The notes under the pieces are model-generated. The model had not been told where the DNA came from, made no database searches, and worked only from the letters and a program-made list of their open reading frames with translations. From assembly GCA_041609715.1 (NCBI GenBank), contig JBFIQI010000016.1, positions 1 to 26,063 of the forward strand: a stretch of 26,063 nt of DNA. Direction: 5' to 3'. Below, piece by piece: positions 1 to 6,528 of this stretch. Position numbers and translations under genes: made by a program. The stretch comes from JABDLF01 sp041609715 (GTDB lineage Bacteria > Pseudomonadota > Gammaproteobacteria > Steroidobacterales > JABDLF01). Numbering within the stretch: the stretch's first letter is position 1; the number at the start of each line of letters is the position of its first letter.

Positions 1-1077
1 ACGGTAACTATCGTTGATGTGCTACCAAAAATTTCCGTCACAAAGACAGCGGATCCGACGTCTGTCCTTGAAGGATCCGGGACTTTGGTGACCTTCACAG
101 TGACGGTTGACAATGACAGCACCGCCGATCCGCTGACTATCACCGCTTTGACGGATGATATTCATGGCGATCTCAACGGGCAGGGTGACTGTGCAACAGG
201 CATAACCATAGCTGTTGGCGGCAGTTATTCTTGTTCGTTCACCGCTATCGTGGATGGCCAGGCGTTCACATCGGAGACCGACACCGTCACCGCAGTGGGT
301 GTGGATGACGAGTATGTGGATGATGCGACAACACCAACCAACAAAGTCAGCGCCTCGGATTCAGCCACGGTCACGATTAGCGATGATGAGGCTATGATCG
401 AGCTGATCAAGACTGCGGACCCGACGTCATTCAATGAGCCTAGCGAAGATGTAACCTACACCTTCACGGTGAATAACCTGTCCGACGTGGACACGGTGAC
501 GATCAACAGTCTGACCGATACCGTCTATGTTGATCTGACGCAGATTGCCGGTACAAGCTGCGCCGTGCCACAGAACCTGGTACCGACCACGGGCACGTAT
601 ACCTGCTCGATTACTGTTGAAGTAACCGGAGACGCAGGTGAGGTCCATACCAACGTAGCGACAGCGAAGGGCGTTGATGATGACGGTGTAACTGTAATGG
701 ATGACGACGATGCAACGGTGAACATCGAAGATGTACCGCCTGCCGCAATGCTGGCCAAGACCGCAACCATGGTGGTGGCAACCTTCGAAGTAGTGGTGAC
801 CAACAAATCGTCGGCGGAGGAGCTCACGCTCACTGCGCTCTCCGACGATATGTTCCCCGACATCATGACGGTTGACCTCGTGACGATTCTGGCTTCAACT
901 TGCGCCGTGCCTCAAACCATCGCGGTGGGTGCGAGCTACTCCTGCACGTTCGATGCCAAGATCAATGCCGCCGACCTCGTTGGCGGGTCGCACACCAACA
1001 CGGTGACCGCTACCGTGAAGGATAATGAGGGCACTGAAGTGAAGCCGTTCGATAGCGCTACGGTGAGCTTCGACTAG
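1..1077 (+). CDS. Repeat-containing surface/secreted protein, C-terminal part (5' truncated by window edge)
   Basis: The frame is open from base 1, so this is the C-terminal 358 residues of a longer protein. It consists of about three beta-rich repeats of roughly 110-120 residues. Each repeat opens with a 'KTADPTS' or 'KTAT' motif, continues with a TFTVxN-type strand and a 'LTITALTDD' strand, and ends in an Asp-rich 'VDDD...ATVxI' linker. Each repeat also holds a Cys pair about 13-18 residues apart, for example CAVPQ followed by YSCTF, which could form a disulfide outside the cytoplasm. The last repeat has lost the proline-containing head and ends in 'SATVSFD'. The layout resembles DUF11/CARDB-like or Calx-beta-like immunoglobulin-fold repeats of large bacterial adhesins; this is a fold-level guess. 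No membrane anchor or sorting tail follows. The acidic, Thr/Val/Asp-rich composition contrasts with the neighbouring genes. The gene ends 48 bases before a strong terminator. Confidence 0.8.
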   Translation, partial: TVTIVDVLPKISVTKTADPTSVLEGSGTLVTFTVTVDNDSTADPLTITALTDDIHGDLNGQGDCATGITIAVGGSYSCSFTAIVDGQAFTSETDTVTAVGVDDEYVDDATTPTNKVSASDSATVTISDDEAMIELIKTADPTSFNEPSEDVTYTFTVNNLSDVDTVTINSLTDTVYVDLTQIAGTSCAVPQNLVPTTGTYTCSITVEVTGDAGEVHTNVATAKGVDDDGVTVMDDDDATVNIEDVPPAAMLAKTATMVVATFEVVVTNKSSAEELTLTALSDDMFPDIMTVDLVTILASTCAVPQTIAVGASYSCTFDAKINAADLVGGSHTNTVTATVKDNEGTEVKPFDSATVSFD

Positions 1078-1125
1078 GAAAACCGGGAAAATCAGCCGGA
1101 CCAGGGACGGCCTTGCAACTAATTG

Positions 1126-1154
1126 GAGGCCGGGGCAACCCGGCCTCTTTTTTT
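1126..1154 (+). terminator. Rho-independent terminator of the repeat protein gene
   Basis: A perfect 9-bp stem (1126-1134 with 1139-1147) is closed by a GCAA tetraloop of the GNRA class and followed by seven T residues (1148-1154). It lies 48 bases after the stop codon of the repeat protein. It separates that gene from the downstream riboswitch-controlled gene. Confidence 0.93.
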
Positions 1155-1267
1155 GCCGCGACGCCAAGCATCGGCTGCAATTGGTGTTTACGCGAATGGT
1201 GCATGCGCACTGTGACTGTGAACTGCGTCACAAAAACCGGTTGCAGAGTAGCCTAGACTGGCATTTG

Positions 1268-1392
1268 AAGATCCCGCTCGAGAAGGGCAAACCCCGGGTA
1301 ACCGGGGGACGCAAAGTCACGGGTCCTGCAAATGACAGGACGGCCGGGCTACCGAAAGCGGTGAATTCCCGCCTTTCAGAAACTGGGATCTT
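1268..1392 (+). ncRNA. Cyclic-di-GMP-I (GEMM-I) riboswitch
   Basis: The conserved GEMM-I blocks appear in the correct order. GGGCAAACC is at 1285-1293. A P2 hairpin of six pairs (1292-1297 with 1302-1307) is closed by a GUAA GNRA tetraloop. GGGACGCAAAG is at 1306-1316. A P3 hairpin pairs GTCCTG (1323-1328) with CAGGAC (1336-1341), and CGGCCGGGCTACCG (1341-1354) closes the core. In known GEMM-I aptamers the GNRA loop docks into a receptor and the aptamer binds c-di-GMP; that function is carried over from the family. An outer stem of eight perfect pairs (1268-1275 with 1385-1392) encloses the aptamer. No U-tract terminator follows, so control of translation of the gene starting at 1425 is the likelier mechanism. 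Confidence 0.92.
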
Positions 1393-1424
1393 TCGTTCTA
1401 CCGGATTAGATCGAGGGCGATCCC

Positions 1425-1856
1425 ATGAAATTCAACCGTATCCTGTTCTTACTCCCCCTGCTGTTGCTGGCCGGTCCGTCAAGCGCAACCGCCGAGGGCA
1501 TGGCCGTGTTCACCTGGGACCCGGGTTGTAACCACACGATGACCACCAATCATTTCGAGCTGAAACCAGGCGAAAAAGTCCGGGTAGAACTCGATCTCAC
1601 TGGCTGCGACGAGAAAAGCCTCGGTGGATTGTTGTTCTTCGGCTACCGCACCACCAAAAATAGCAGCCGCCAGTTGACCCGACGCGATAAGGTTCGCCTG
1701 ACCATGGTGGACAGCTTCACGGGTGCGCGCAGTGAAACCGAGCAGGGCTATCTGCTGAGCGAAGTCTTCAACCCGACCCGGTGCGAGCTGTACGCGGAAA
1801 ATACCGACCCACGGAAAGCCATAGTAATCCGGTTGCGGGCCAGTTCCGGGCTCTGA
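1425..1856 (+). CDS. Small secreted protein of unknown function under the c-di-GMP riboswitch
   Basis: This 143-residue protein starts with a classical signal peptide: the MKFNR head, then a Leu-rich core, then cleavage near 'SSATA-EG' at about residue 25. The mature part of about 118 residues is soluble and beta-rich, with three Cys residues (in 'DPGCNH', 'LTGCDE' and 'TRCELY'). Two of these could form an extracytoplasmic disulfide. I do not recognise a family. The start is supported by a GAGGG Shine-Dalgarno at 1413-1417, seven bases before the ATG. The leader carries a GEMM-I riboswitch, so expression should follow cellular c-di-GMP, the signal that controls biofilm and surface functions. 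Together with the upstream repeat surface protein this hints at a role in adhesion, matrix or the cell envelope. That role is inference from context only. Confidence 0.85.
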   Translation: MKFNRILFLLPLLLLAGPSSATAEGMAVFTWDPGCNHTMTTNHFELKPGEKVRVELDLTGCDEKSLGGLLFFGYRTTKNSSRQLTRRDKVRLTMVDSFTGARSETEQGYLLSEVFNPTRCELYAENTDPRKAIVIRLRASSGL

Positions 1857-1920
1857 GGCCTGCCCAGCGCCGTCCGCCGGGCAATTTGCTACGCGCGGGC
1901 TCCGCGGTGGTGCATAATCG

Positions 1921-1941
1921 CCGCCCTCACCACGAGGGCGG
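1921..1941 (+). promoter_or_regulatory. Hairpin covering the ribosome-binding site of the EamA gene
   Basis: A perfect 8-bp stem (CCGCCCTC at 1921-1928 with GAGGGCGG at 1934-1941) and a five-base loop end three bases before the ATG at 1945. The GAGGG that would act as Shine-Dalgarno lies in the 3' arm, so the hairpin could hide it when the transcript begins upstream of 1921. Confidence 0.45.
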
Positions 1942-1944
1942 GCG

Positions 1945-2895
1945 ATGCACCAGACCTCCGGCAACTGGAAACTCGGCTTTGCGCTGGCACTGGCCACCGC
2001 CTTCCTGTGGGGCTTGCTGCCCATCGCCCTCAAACTCCTGCTGGACGCCATGGACGCGTATACCATCACCTGGTATCGCTTCCTGGCGGCGGCGGTAATC
2101 CTGGCACTCTTCATCGCCCGGCGTGGCGAACTGCCGGGCCTGGGCCGGCTGGGCCAGTATGGCTGGCGCCTCATGCTCATTGCGGTGCTGGGGCTCTCCG
2201 GCAATTACCTGTTTTATTTGCTGGGGCTCGACTACATCACTCCCGGGGCCGCCCAGGTGGTCATCCAGCTGGCACCCATGCTGTTGCTGCTGGGCGGGCT
2301 GGCAATTTTCAGAGAATCATTCGCGGGCCTGCAGTGGCTGGGATTGGTCAGCCTGCTGGCGGGCATGGCCCTGTTTTTCAATCATCGCCTGGGAGAAATT
2401 TTTACCAGCCTCGGCGATTACACCATCGGCATCCTGCTCATCGTGATCGCCTCGATCACCTGGGCGGCTTATGCGCTGGCGCAAAAACAGCTGCTGGGCG
2501 AGCTGGCCTCGGAACAGATCATGCTGGTGATTTACGTGGCGGGAGCCCTGCTGTTTTTGCCGCCGGCCGCGCCCGCGGCTATCTTGGAGCTGGACGCCTT
2601 CGGCTGGCTGCTGCTGGTATTTGCATCCCTCAACACCCTGTTTGCCTACGGCGCCTTTGCCGAAGCGCTGGATCACTGGGAGGCGTCACGAGTCAGCGCG
2701 GTATTGTCGATCACGCCCCTGCTGACCCTGCTGTTCATGTACCTGTTCGGCCTGCTGAGCCCGCGCCTGGCGCCCGAACCCCTGAACCTGTTCAGCATCG
2801 CAGGGGCGCTCATGGTGGTCATCGGATCCATGCTGACGGCGCTGGCGGGCCGGCGCCGCGCGCGGCCCGTTAGCGCCACGGTGCCGCCGGACTAG
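1945..2895 (+). CDS. EamA/DMT-family transporter (10 TM segments)
   Basis: The product has 316 residues, the usual length of the drug/metabolite transporter superfamily. It consists of two tandem EamA repeats of about five hydrophobic helices each. The first begins at 'LGFALALATAFLWGLLPIA'. The second begins near residue 160 after 'FTSLGDYTIGILLIV' and holds the typical 'SITWAAYALAQK' helix. Conserved glycines and the 'YITPGAAQVVIQLAPML' stretch fit the family. Such proteins sit in the inner membrane and export small metabolites or amino acids; the substrate cannot be read from the sequence. The tail is arginine-rich. The stop codon overlaps that of the convergent actin-like gene in a shared CTAG (2892-2895). 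Confidence 0.9.
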   Translation: MHQTSGNWKLGFALALATAFLWGLLPIALKLLLDAMDAYTITWYRFLAAAVILALFIARRGELPGLGRLGQYGWRLMLIAVLGLSGNYLFYLLGLDYITPGAAQVVIQLAPMLLLLGGLAIFRESFAGLQWLGLVSLLAGMALFFNHRLGEIFTSLGDYTIGILLIVIASITWAAYALAQKQLLGELASEQIMLVIYVAGALLFLPPAAPAAILELDAFGWLLLVFASLNTLFAYGAFAEALDHWEASRVSAVLSITPLLTLLFMYLFGLLSPRLAPEPLNLFSIAGALMVVIGSMLTALAGRRRARPVSATVPPD

Positions 2896-3956
2896 GCTGC
2901 GTCGGGCGCCGGTGCGGCCTTCTGCTCGGCACGTGCGGCCGGTGCCCGGGTCCACAGGTGTTTGCCGTATTTGCAGAATCCCAGCACATTGCTGAGGCGG
3001 GCATCCTCGCCCGACTCTGAGGTCATGACGCTACCTTGCAGCAACGGCTTCAGCTGGGGCGCCAGCTCTGCGCCGCCACCGCCGGCAATGACCATGGCCT
3101 CCAGGTCCCAGTCATCAACCCACAGCTTGTTGGCTTCGTTGGCGATGACCTGTGCGAGCTTGGCAAACGCGCCTTCTCGGATCTTGGTCAGGTCAAATTT
3201 CTTGCCCCGAATCTTGATAAAGCCCTGCTCCACCGGCTCCACCAGCCGGTAAAGCTCGACATTGATGCCGCTTTCTTCCTTCAGCTTGTCGGCAATGATC
3301 TGAAATGCTGTGGAGATACCGCTCTCGGCGCTGTGACTGCCGCGCTCTGAATAACGGGTGCGATCCAGGATAGTGAAATCCGTGGTCTTGAATCCGATAT
3401 CGATTATGCCGACTTTCTCGGTGGCAAATCGCTTGTTCACCACCTCGCCCGTGTTACCCAGCATCAGGTTCAGCATGGCCCCCATGGGCTGCGGCACGAC
3501 CTTGACCTGGGCAATGCGGACCACGGTTTCCTCGCGCTTGCCGTCGGGTCCGATCAGGGCTACCCGGTGCTGCCCGGACAGGATTCCCGCCAGTTCCTTC
3601 ATATGGGTCTTGAAATGGTTGATGGGCAGGCCGACCACCAGTTTTACCGGATCCTGCTGCTCAACCATGGGCGCCAGCGCCGACATGGCGAGAATCTTGG
3701 AATAACTGGCTACGAATTCTTTCTGGTCCAGGGTGAAAAACCGCTTCACGCTCTGGCGCTCGGCCAGTTCGCCCACAAACCAGGGCTTGCCATCCACCTC
3801 GATATGCAGGTGTTCTTCCCGGGTCGGCGGATTCAAAGAGCTGTCATTGAACCTGATCTCCTGAGCCTCGCCGTAAACTGACTTGAAAATCGTTGAATCT
3901 TTGCCGTTCGTCGCCTTGGTAAAACCAAAGCCAATGTCCAGACCGACTACTTCCAC
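2892..3956 (-). CDS. ParM/StbA-like actin homologue (ALP family ATPase)
   Basis: The product has 354 residues with the actin/Hsp70-fold nucleotide signature. Phosphate-1 is 'GLDIGFGFTKA' at residues 5-15, phosphate-2 is 'VGIIDIGFKTTDFTIL' at 182-197, and the adenosine motif is 'VIAGGGGAEL' at 289-298. This layout matches the ParM/StbA/Alp group (actin-like protein N-terminal domain), whose members polymerise with ATP and in plasmids push replicons apart. The start is GTG, preceded by GAGGAA at a good distance. The C-terminal 20 residues are Ala/Pro/Lys-rich. No parR-like partner, centromeric repeat or plasmid replication gene is visible nearby, so a plasmid-segregation role is not supported. 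A chromosomal cytoskeletal role is possible but unproven. Confidence 0.85.
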   Translation of the reverse strand: MEVVGLDIGFGFTKATNGKDSTIFKSVYGEAQEIRFNDSSLNPPTREEHLHIEVDGKPWFVGELAERQSVKRFFTLDQKEFVASYSKILAMSALAPMVEQQDPVKLVVGLPINHFKTHMKELAGILSGQHRVALIGPDGKREETVVRIAQVKVVPQPMGAMLNLMLGNTGEVVNKRFATEKVGIIDIGFKTTDFTILDRTRYSERGSHSAESGISTAFQIIADKLKEESGINVELYRLVEPVEQGFIKIRGKKFDLTKIREGAFAKLAQVIANEANKLWVDDWDLEAMVIAGGGGAELAPQLKPLLQGSVMTSESGEDARLSNVLGFCKYGKHLWTRAPAARAEQKAAPAPDAA

Positions 3957-4064
3957 GGGTCAATTCCTCGTTTTTTGGGGCTGCAGTCTGTTTCTAGCAT
4001 GGGTCCTGGGTCCGGTCAAAGCCACCAGTCGCGATTTTCAGTGGCTCCGCTATACTTCGGGCAA

Positions 4065-4087
4065 ATACCCGTCTTGGCGGCGGGTAT
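4065..4087 (+). promoter_or_regulatory. Leader hairpin upstream of the CBS-domain gene
   Basis: ATACCCG (4065-4071) pairs perfectly with CGGGTAT (4081-4087) across a nine-base loop, 32 bases before the start codon at 4120. A TATACT hexamer at 4051-4056 could be the -10 element of this gene, but no clear -35 is present. Confidence 0.3.
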
Positions 4088-4119
4088 ATGAAAACAACGC
4101 AAATTGATCGGTCAGAAAC

Positions 4120-4557
4120 ATGTCGACAGTGGCAGAACTTGTAGGACACAAAGGCACAGAGGTATTGCGGGCGCCGGAAACCGCCACCGTATTCGAGTGC
4201 ATCGCGGAAATGGTGAAGCATGGTGCGGGCTCCATCGTCATTGTGAACCCGGAAGACGAGATGGTGGGTATTTTCACGGAGCGTGACTACCTGCGGCGCA
4301 TCGCCCTTGAAGGCCGCTCTTCGCGGGAAACGCCGGTCACAGACGTCATGACCCGCAACGTGGTCTGGGTAGACCCCCACTACACTGTGGACGAGTGCAT
4401 GGCAGTCATGACCAAGCAAAAGATCCGGCACCTGCCCGTGCTGGAGAACGGCAAACTCATGGGTATCGTTTCCATTGGCGACTGCGTGCGCCACCACTCG
4501 GAAGAGGCGGAAGCGCGGGTGCAGTTCCTCAGCGACTACATCGCGGGACAATACTGA
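4120..4557 (+). CDS. Two-CBS-domain protein
   Basis: This 145-residue soluble protein is made of two CBS motifs, at about residues 10-65 and 75-130. The second contains 'VMTRNVVWVDPHYTVDECMAVM' split around the pair boundary, with 'IRHLPVLENGKLMGIVSIGD' as the typical strand-turn-helix. CBS pairs bind adenosyl nucleotides and act as energy or ligand sensors, either fused to an enzyme or as stand-alone regulators; this one is stand-alone. The partner is unknown. It is transcribed divergently from the actin-like gene, and its stop lies next to the stop of the convergent hydrolase. No strong Shine-Dalgarno is visible in front of the ATG. Confidence 0.9.
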   Translation: MSTVAELVGHKGTEVLRAPETATVFECIAEMVKHGAGSIVIVNPEDEMVGIFTERDYLRRIALEGRSSRETPVTDVMTRNVVWVDPHYTVDECMAVMTKQKIRHLPVLENGKLMGIVSIGDCVRHHSEEAEARVQFLSDYIAGQY

Positions 4558-4558
4558 C

Positions 4559-5593
4559 TCAATCGGGGTCCTCCGGCGCCAGGTGGGACCTGATGGCCTC
4601 CGCCACCGCGACCGCACCCTCCTCCATATGCAGGTGATGCCCGCCCGCAATGCGTTCCAGGCGCAGGTCTTGTACGGCTTCGAGCCTGGCCATGAACATC
4701 TGCTTATCGAAGGGCAAACCCTGCTCGGCACGCACCACCAGCATCGGCGCGCTGATCGCCCTGATGAAGGCCAATACCTGGGACTCGGTCAGGCGCTGGG
4801 GCGATGGCAGTGTCAGCCGCGGATCATGACGCCAGACCCAGCGACCACCTGCTTCGCGTAAACCGCGCTCGCACAGCAGGCTTGCCGCCTCATCGCTCAC
4901 CGGTATGCCGGCGGTAGCGCGCGCCGTGACCGCTGCTTCGAAGTGCGCATAACTGGATGGTGCCTTGCCCGCGAGTACTGCCGATTTCTCCCAGGCCTCT
5001 CGCAGCCTGACGGGCATGTTCCGGGGGTCGCTGGTCAGCGGCCCCAGGCCTTCGATCAGAGCCAGCCTGCGAATACGCTGAGGGAATGCCCCCGCAACCA
5101 GGGTCGCGATCCCGGCTCCGAGGGAATGCCCCAACAGGTCGAAGGTCGTCCAGCTGAGTGCATCGGCCATGGCCAGGACATCCGGCACGTAGTCGGTGAG
5201 ATGATAAAACGCGCTGCCGCGATGGGAGGAGTGTCCATGGCCCGGCAAATCCATGGCCACCAGGCGATGCTTGCGCAGCAGTGGCGCCAGCTTGGCAAAG
5301 CTCGCGGCATTGTCCATCCAGCCATGCACCGCCAGCAGCGGCAGGCCGTCCGGGGGACCCCAGGCCAACGCTGCCAGCTCTCCCCGGGGATGCCTGACAA
5401 CCAGGGGCTCCGGGGCGTAGTTGCCGGCGTCAGTGTTCGCTGCGACCGTCCCAGGGGCTGTTGCGTCGCCGGTCTTTGCCTTTGCGTCGCGGCTCTTTTT
5501 CGAGTTCAAAACGCACCATTTCGCGGCGATCTTGCTTCTTGCGGCGCTCGCTCTTGCGCCGCTCCGGTCCCGAGTACTGGCCGTGCTTGTCAT
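4559..5593 (-). CDS. Alpha/beta hydrolase (start uncertain)
   Basis: The enzyme core begins near residue 64 of the longest frame. It shows the oxyanion/lid motif 'LLAVHGWMDNAASF' (87-100), 'MDLPGHGHSS' (114-123), the nucleophile elbow 'GHSLGAG' with Ser157, and a C-terminal 'GGHHLHME' carrying the likely catalytic His. Substrate specificity cannot be told. The start is a problem. The frame has an ATG at 5593 and a TTG at 5509, but nothing usable between the end of the overlapping small ORF (5430) and the conserved core. The first 50 residues (basic, Ser/Ala/Lys-rich) therefore lie wholly or partly on top of another reading frame. The core length of about 280 residues equals the normal family size. 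Confidence 0.82.
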   Translation of the reverse strand: MTSTASTRDRSGARASAARSKIAAKWCVLNSKKSRDAKAKTGDATAPGTVAANTDAGNYAPEPLVVRHPRGELAALAWGPPDGLPLLAVHGWMDNAASFAKLAPLLRKHRLVAMDLPGHGHSSHRGSAFYHLTDYVPDVLAMADALSWTTFDLLGHSLGAGIATLVAGAFPQRIRRLALIEGLGPLTSDPRNMPVRLREAWEKSAVLAGKAPSSYAHFEAAVTARATAGIPVSDEAASLLCERGLREAGGRWVWRHDPRLTLPSPQRLTESQVLAFIRAISAPMLVVRAEQGLPFDKQMFMARLEAVQDLRLERIAGGHHLHMEEGAVAVAEAIRSHLAPEDPD

Positions 5594-5600
5594 CAGCCAT
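5430..5600 (-). CDS. Small highly charged protein (56 aa), overlapping the hydrolase 5' end
   Basis: The ORF starts with an ATG six bases after a clean GGGAG Shine-Dalgarno. It encodes a 56-residue, very basic peptide with 'GPERRKSERRKKQDRRE' and 'RRKGKDRRR' blocks and an acidic start ('MADDKHG'). Such Arg/Lys/Glu/Asp-rich small proteins with 'ERR...DRR' repeats are common hypothetical proteins near gammaproteobacterial genes; I know no function. The better ribosome-binding site suggests this frame is the one translated from about 5600 to 5430. It sits just upstream of, and is co-directional with, the hydrolase. Confidence 0.6.
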   Translation of the reverse strand: MADDKHGQYSGPERRKSERRKKQDRREMVRFELEKEPRRKGKDRRRNSPWDGRSEH

Positions 5601-5648
5601 ATCAGACTCCCGGGCCTGCCGGCCCAGTCTTAACAATTGTGTAATCAG

Positions 5649-5822
5649 TCAGCGCCTGCGCTTCCCGCGACGGCTGCTGGTGCTGCCGCCCGCCGAGCTC
5701 ATCGCCGCCGATGCCACTGCACTGGCGATCCACTCAGCCGGTGTCAACCGCGAGGGTGGCCGCGGGGATACCGCCGCTTTCGTCCGGCCTCGAATTTCCG
5801 ATTTTCGTGCCAAGCCTATCAC
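5649..5822 (-). CDS. Possible 57-aa basic peptide (weak call)
   Basis: A GTG-initiated frame reads 57 residues and ends in a Ser/Gly/Arg-rich tail, 'GGSTSSRRGKRRR'. 'LTPAEWIASAVASAAMSS' lies before it. No clear Shine-Dalgarno precedes the GTG, and codon bias alone could make this frame open. It is listed only because the 5637-5918 interval otherwise holds no gene I can support on either strand. Confidence 0.2.
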   Translation of the reverse strand: MIGLARKSEIRGRTKAAVSPRPPSRLTPAEWIASAVASAAMSSAGGSTSSRRGKRRR

Positions 5823-5918
5823 GCGCAAAATTTCAGTATGGAACGACCAGTGCTTTAAAACCGCCTACCCGGTCACAACATCGGGAGCGGCAAATAAGTC
5901 AAAACTCGCCCACGCCGC

Positions 5919-6407
5919 TCAGCCCTCGAGATAACCCTTGATAAATTTATATTCCTGCGCCAGCACCTTGCGCATGTCCTTGGCAATGAAGTCCTCCAGC
6001 TTGCCACCCACGAAGGGAATCGAGCAGTCAATATCGAAACTCAGCTTGTTGACCGACCCGTCCCCGTCGGGCTGCAGGCTCATGGTGCCCTCGATGGTTG
6101 CGGGCACGCCTGCCGATTCGATGGTGAGGGAATTGAAATAGCCTTCGTCGTCTGCTTCCCAGTCCTCGGTCTGGACGATGGTGTTCCATTCGCCGATGAA
6201 CTTTTTCAATACCCCGGGGACATCCGAGGGCACATCCCGCTGGGTGCAGATGTGAAAATCATCGCCGCTTTTTTTCTTTTCGATCACCTCGATGTCGCGG
6301 GCGCCCACCGCCGCAAACTTTTTCTTGTAAAAATCTGGTTTGCAGAAAGCCGCATACACCGTGTCGACATCAACATCATATTTGTGGCTGGCCGTCACTC
6401 TCATCAT
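5919..6407 (-). CDS. DUF2505 family protein (SRPBCC-like fold)
   Basis: This 162-residue protein starts with 'MRVTASHKYDVDVDTVYAAF', the helix-strand opening typical of DUF2505 proteins, which are predicted to adopt the START/Bet v1-like SRPBCC fold. A central 'EDWEADDEGYFNSLTIESAGVPATIEGTMSLQP' sheet and the C-terminal 'FVGGKLEDFIAKDMRKVLAQEYKFIKGYL' helix complete the fold. The family has no fixed biochemical role; the fold often binds lipids or other hydrophobic ligands. The start has a GGGAG Shine-Dalgarno, with two adjacent ATG codons possible. No signal peptide is seen, so it is likely cytoplasmic. Confidence 0.85.
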   Translation of the reverse strand: MMRVTASHKYDVDVDTVYAAFCKPDFYKKKFAAVGARDIEVIEKKKSGDDFHICTQRDVPSDVPGVLKKFIGEWNTIVQTEDWEADDEGYFNSLTIESAGVPATIEGTMSLQPDGDGSVNKLSFDIDCSIPFVGGKLEDFIAKDMRKVLAQEYKFIKGYLEG

Positions 6408-6528
6408 GCACTCCCGTCACACATCCCAGGCACATTGTAGCCAAACCCAGGGCGTTCAGCCCGGGTTCAGTTGCCAGGCCTTCTAATAGAGCCCGAAGAC
6501 CAGAGTTCCAGCCACGGGAGACCTGAAT

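Noticed and set aside
1861..1883. Terminator after the riboswitch-controlled gene.
   Set aside because: The stem has only five solid pairs (TGCCC with GGGCA), and no T-run follows.
3957..4119. parS/parC-like repeats for the actin-like gene.
   Set aside because: No iterated direct repeats are seen in the divergent intergenic region.
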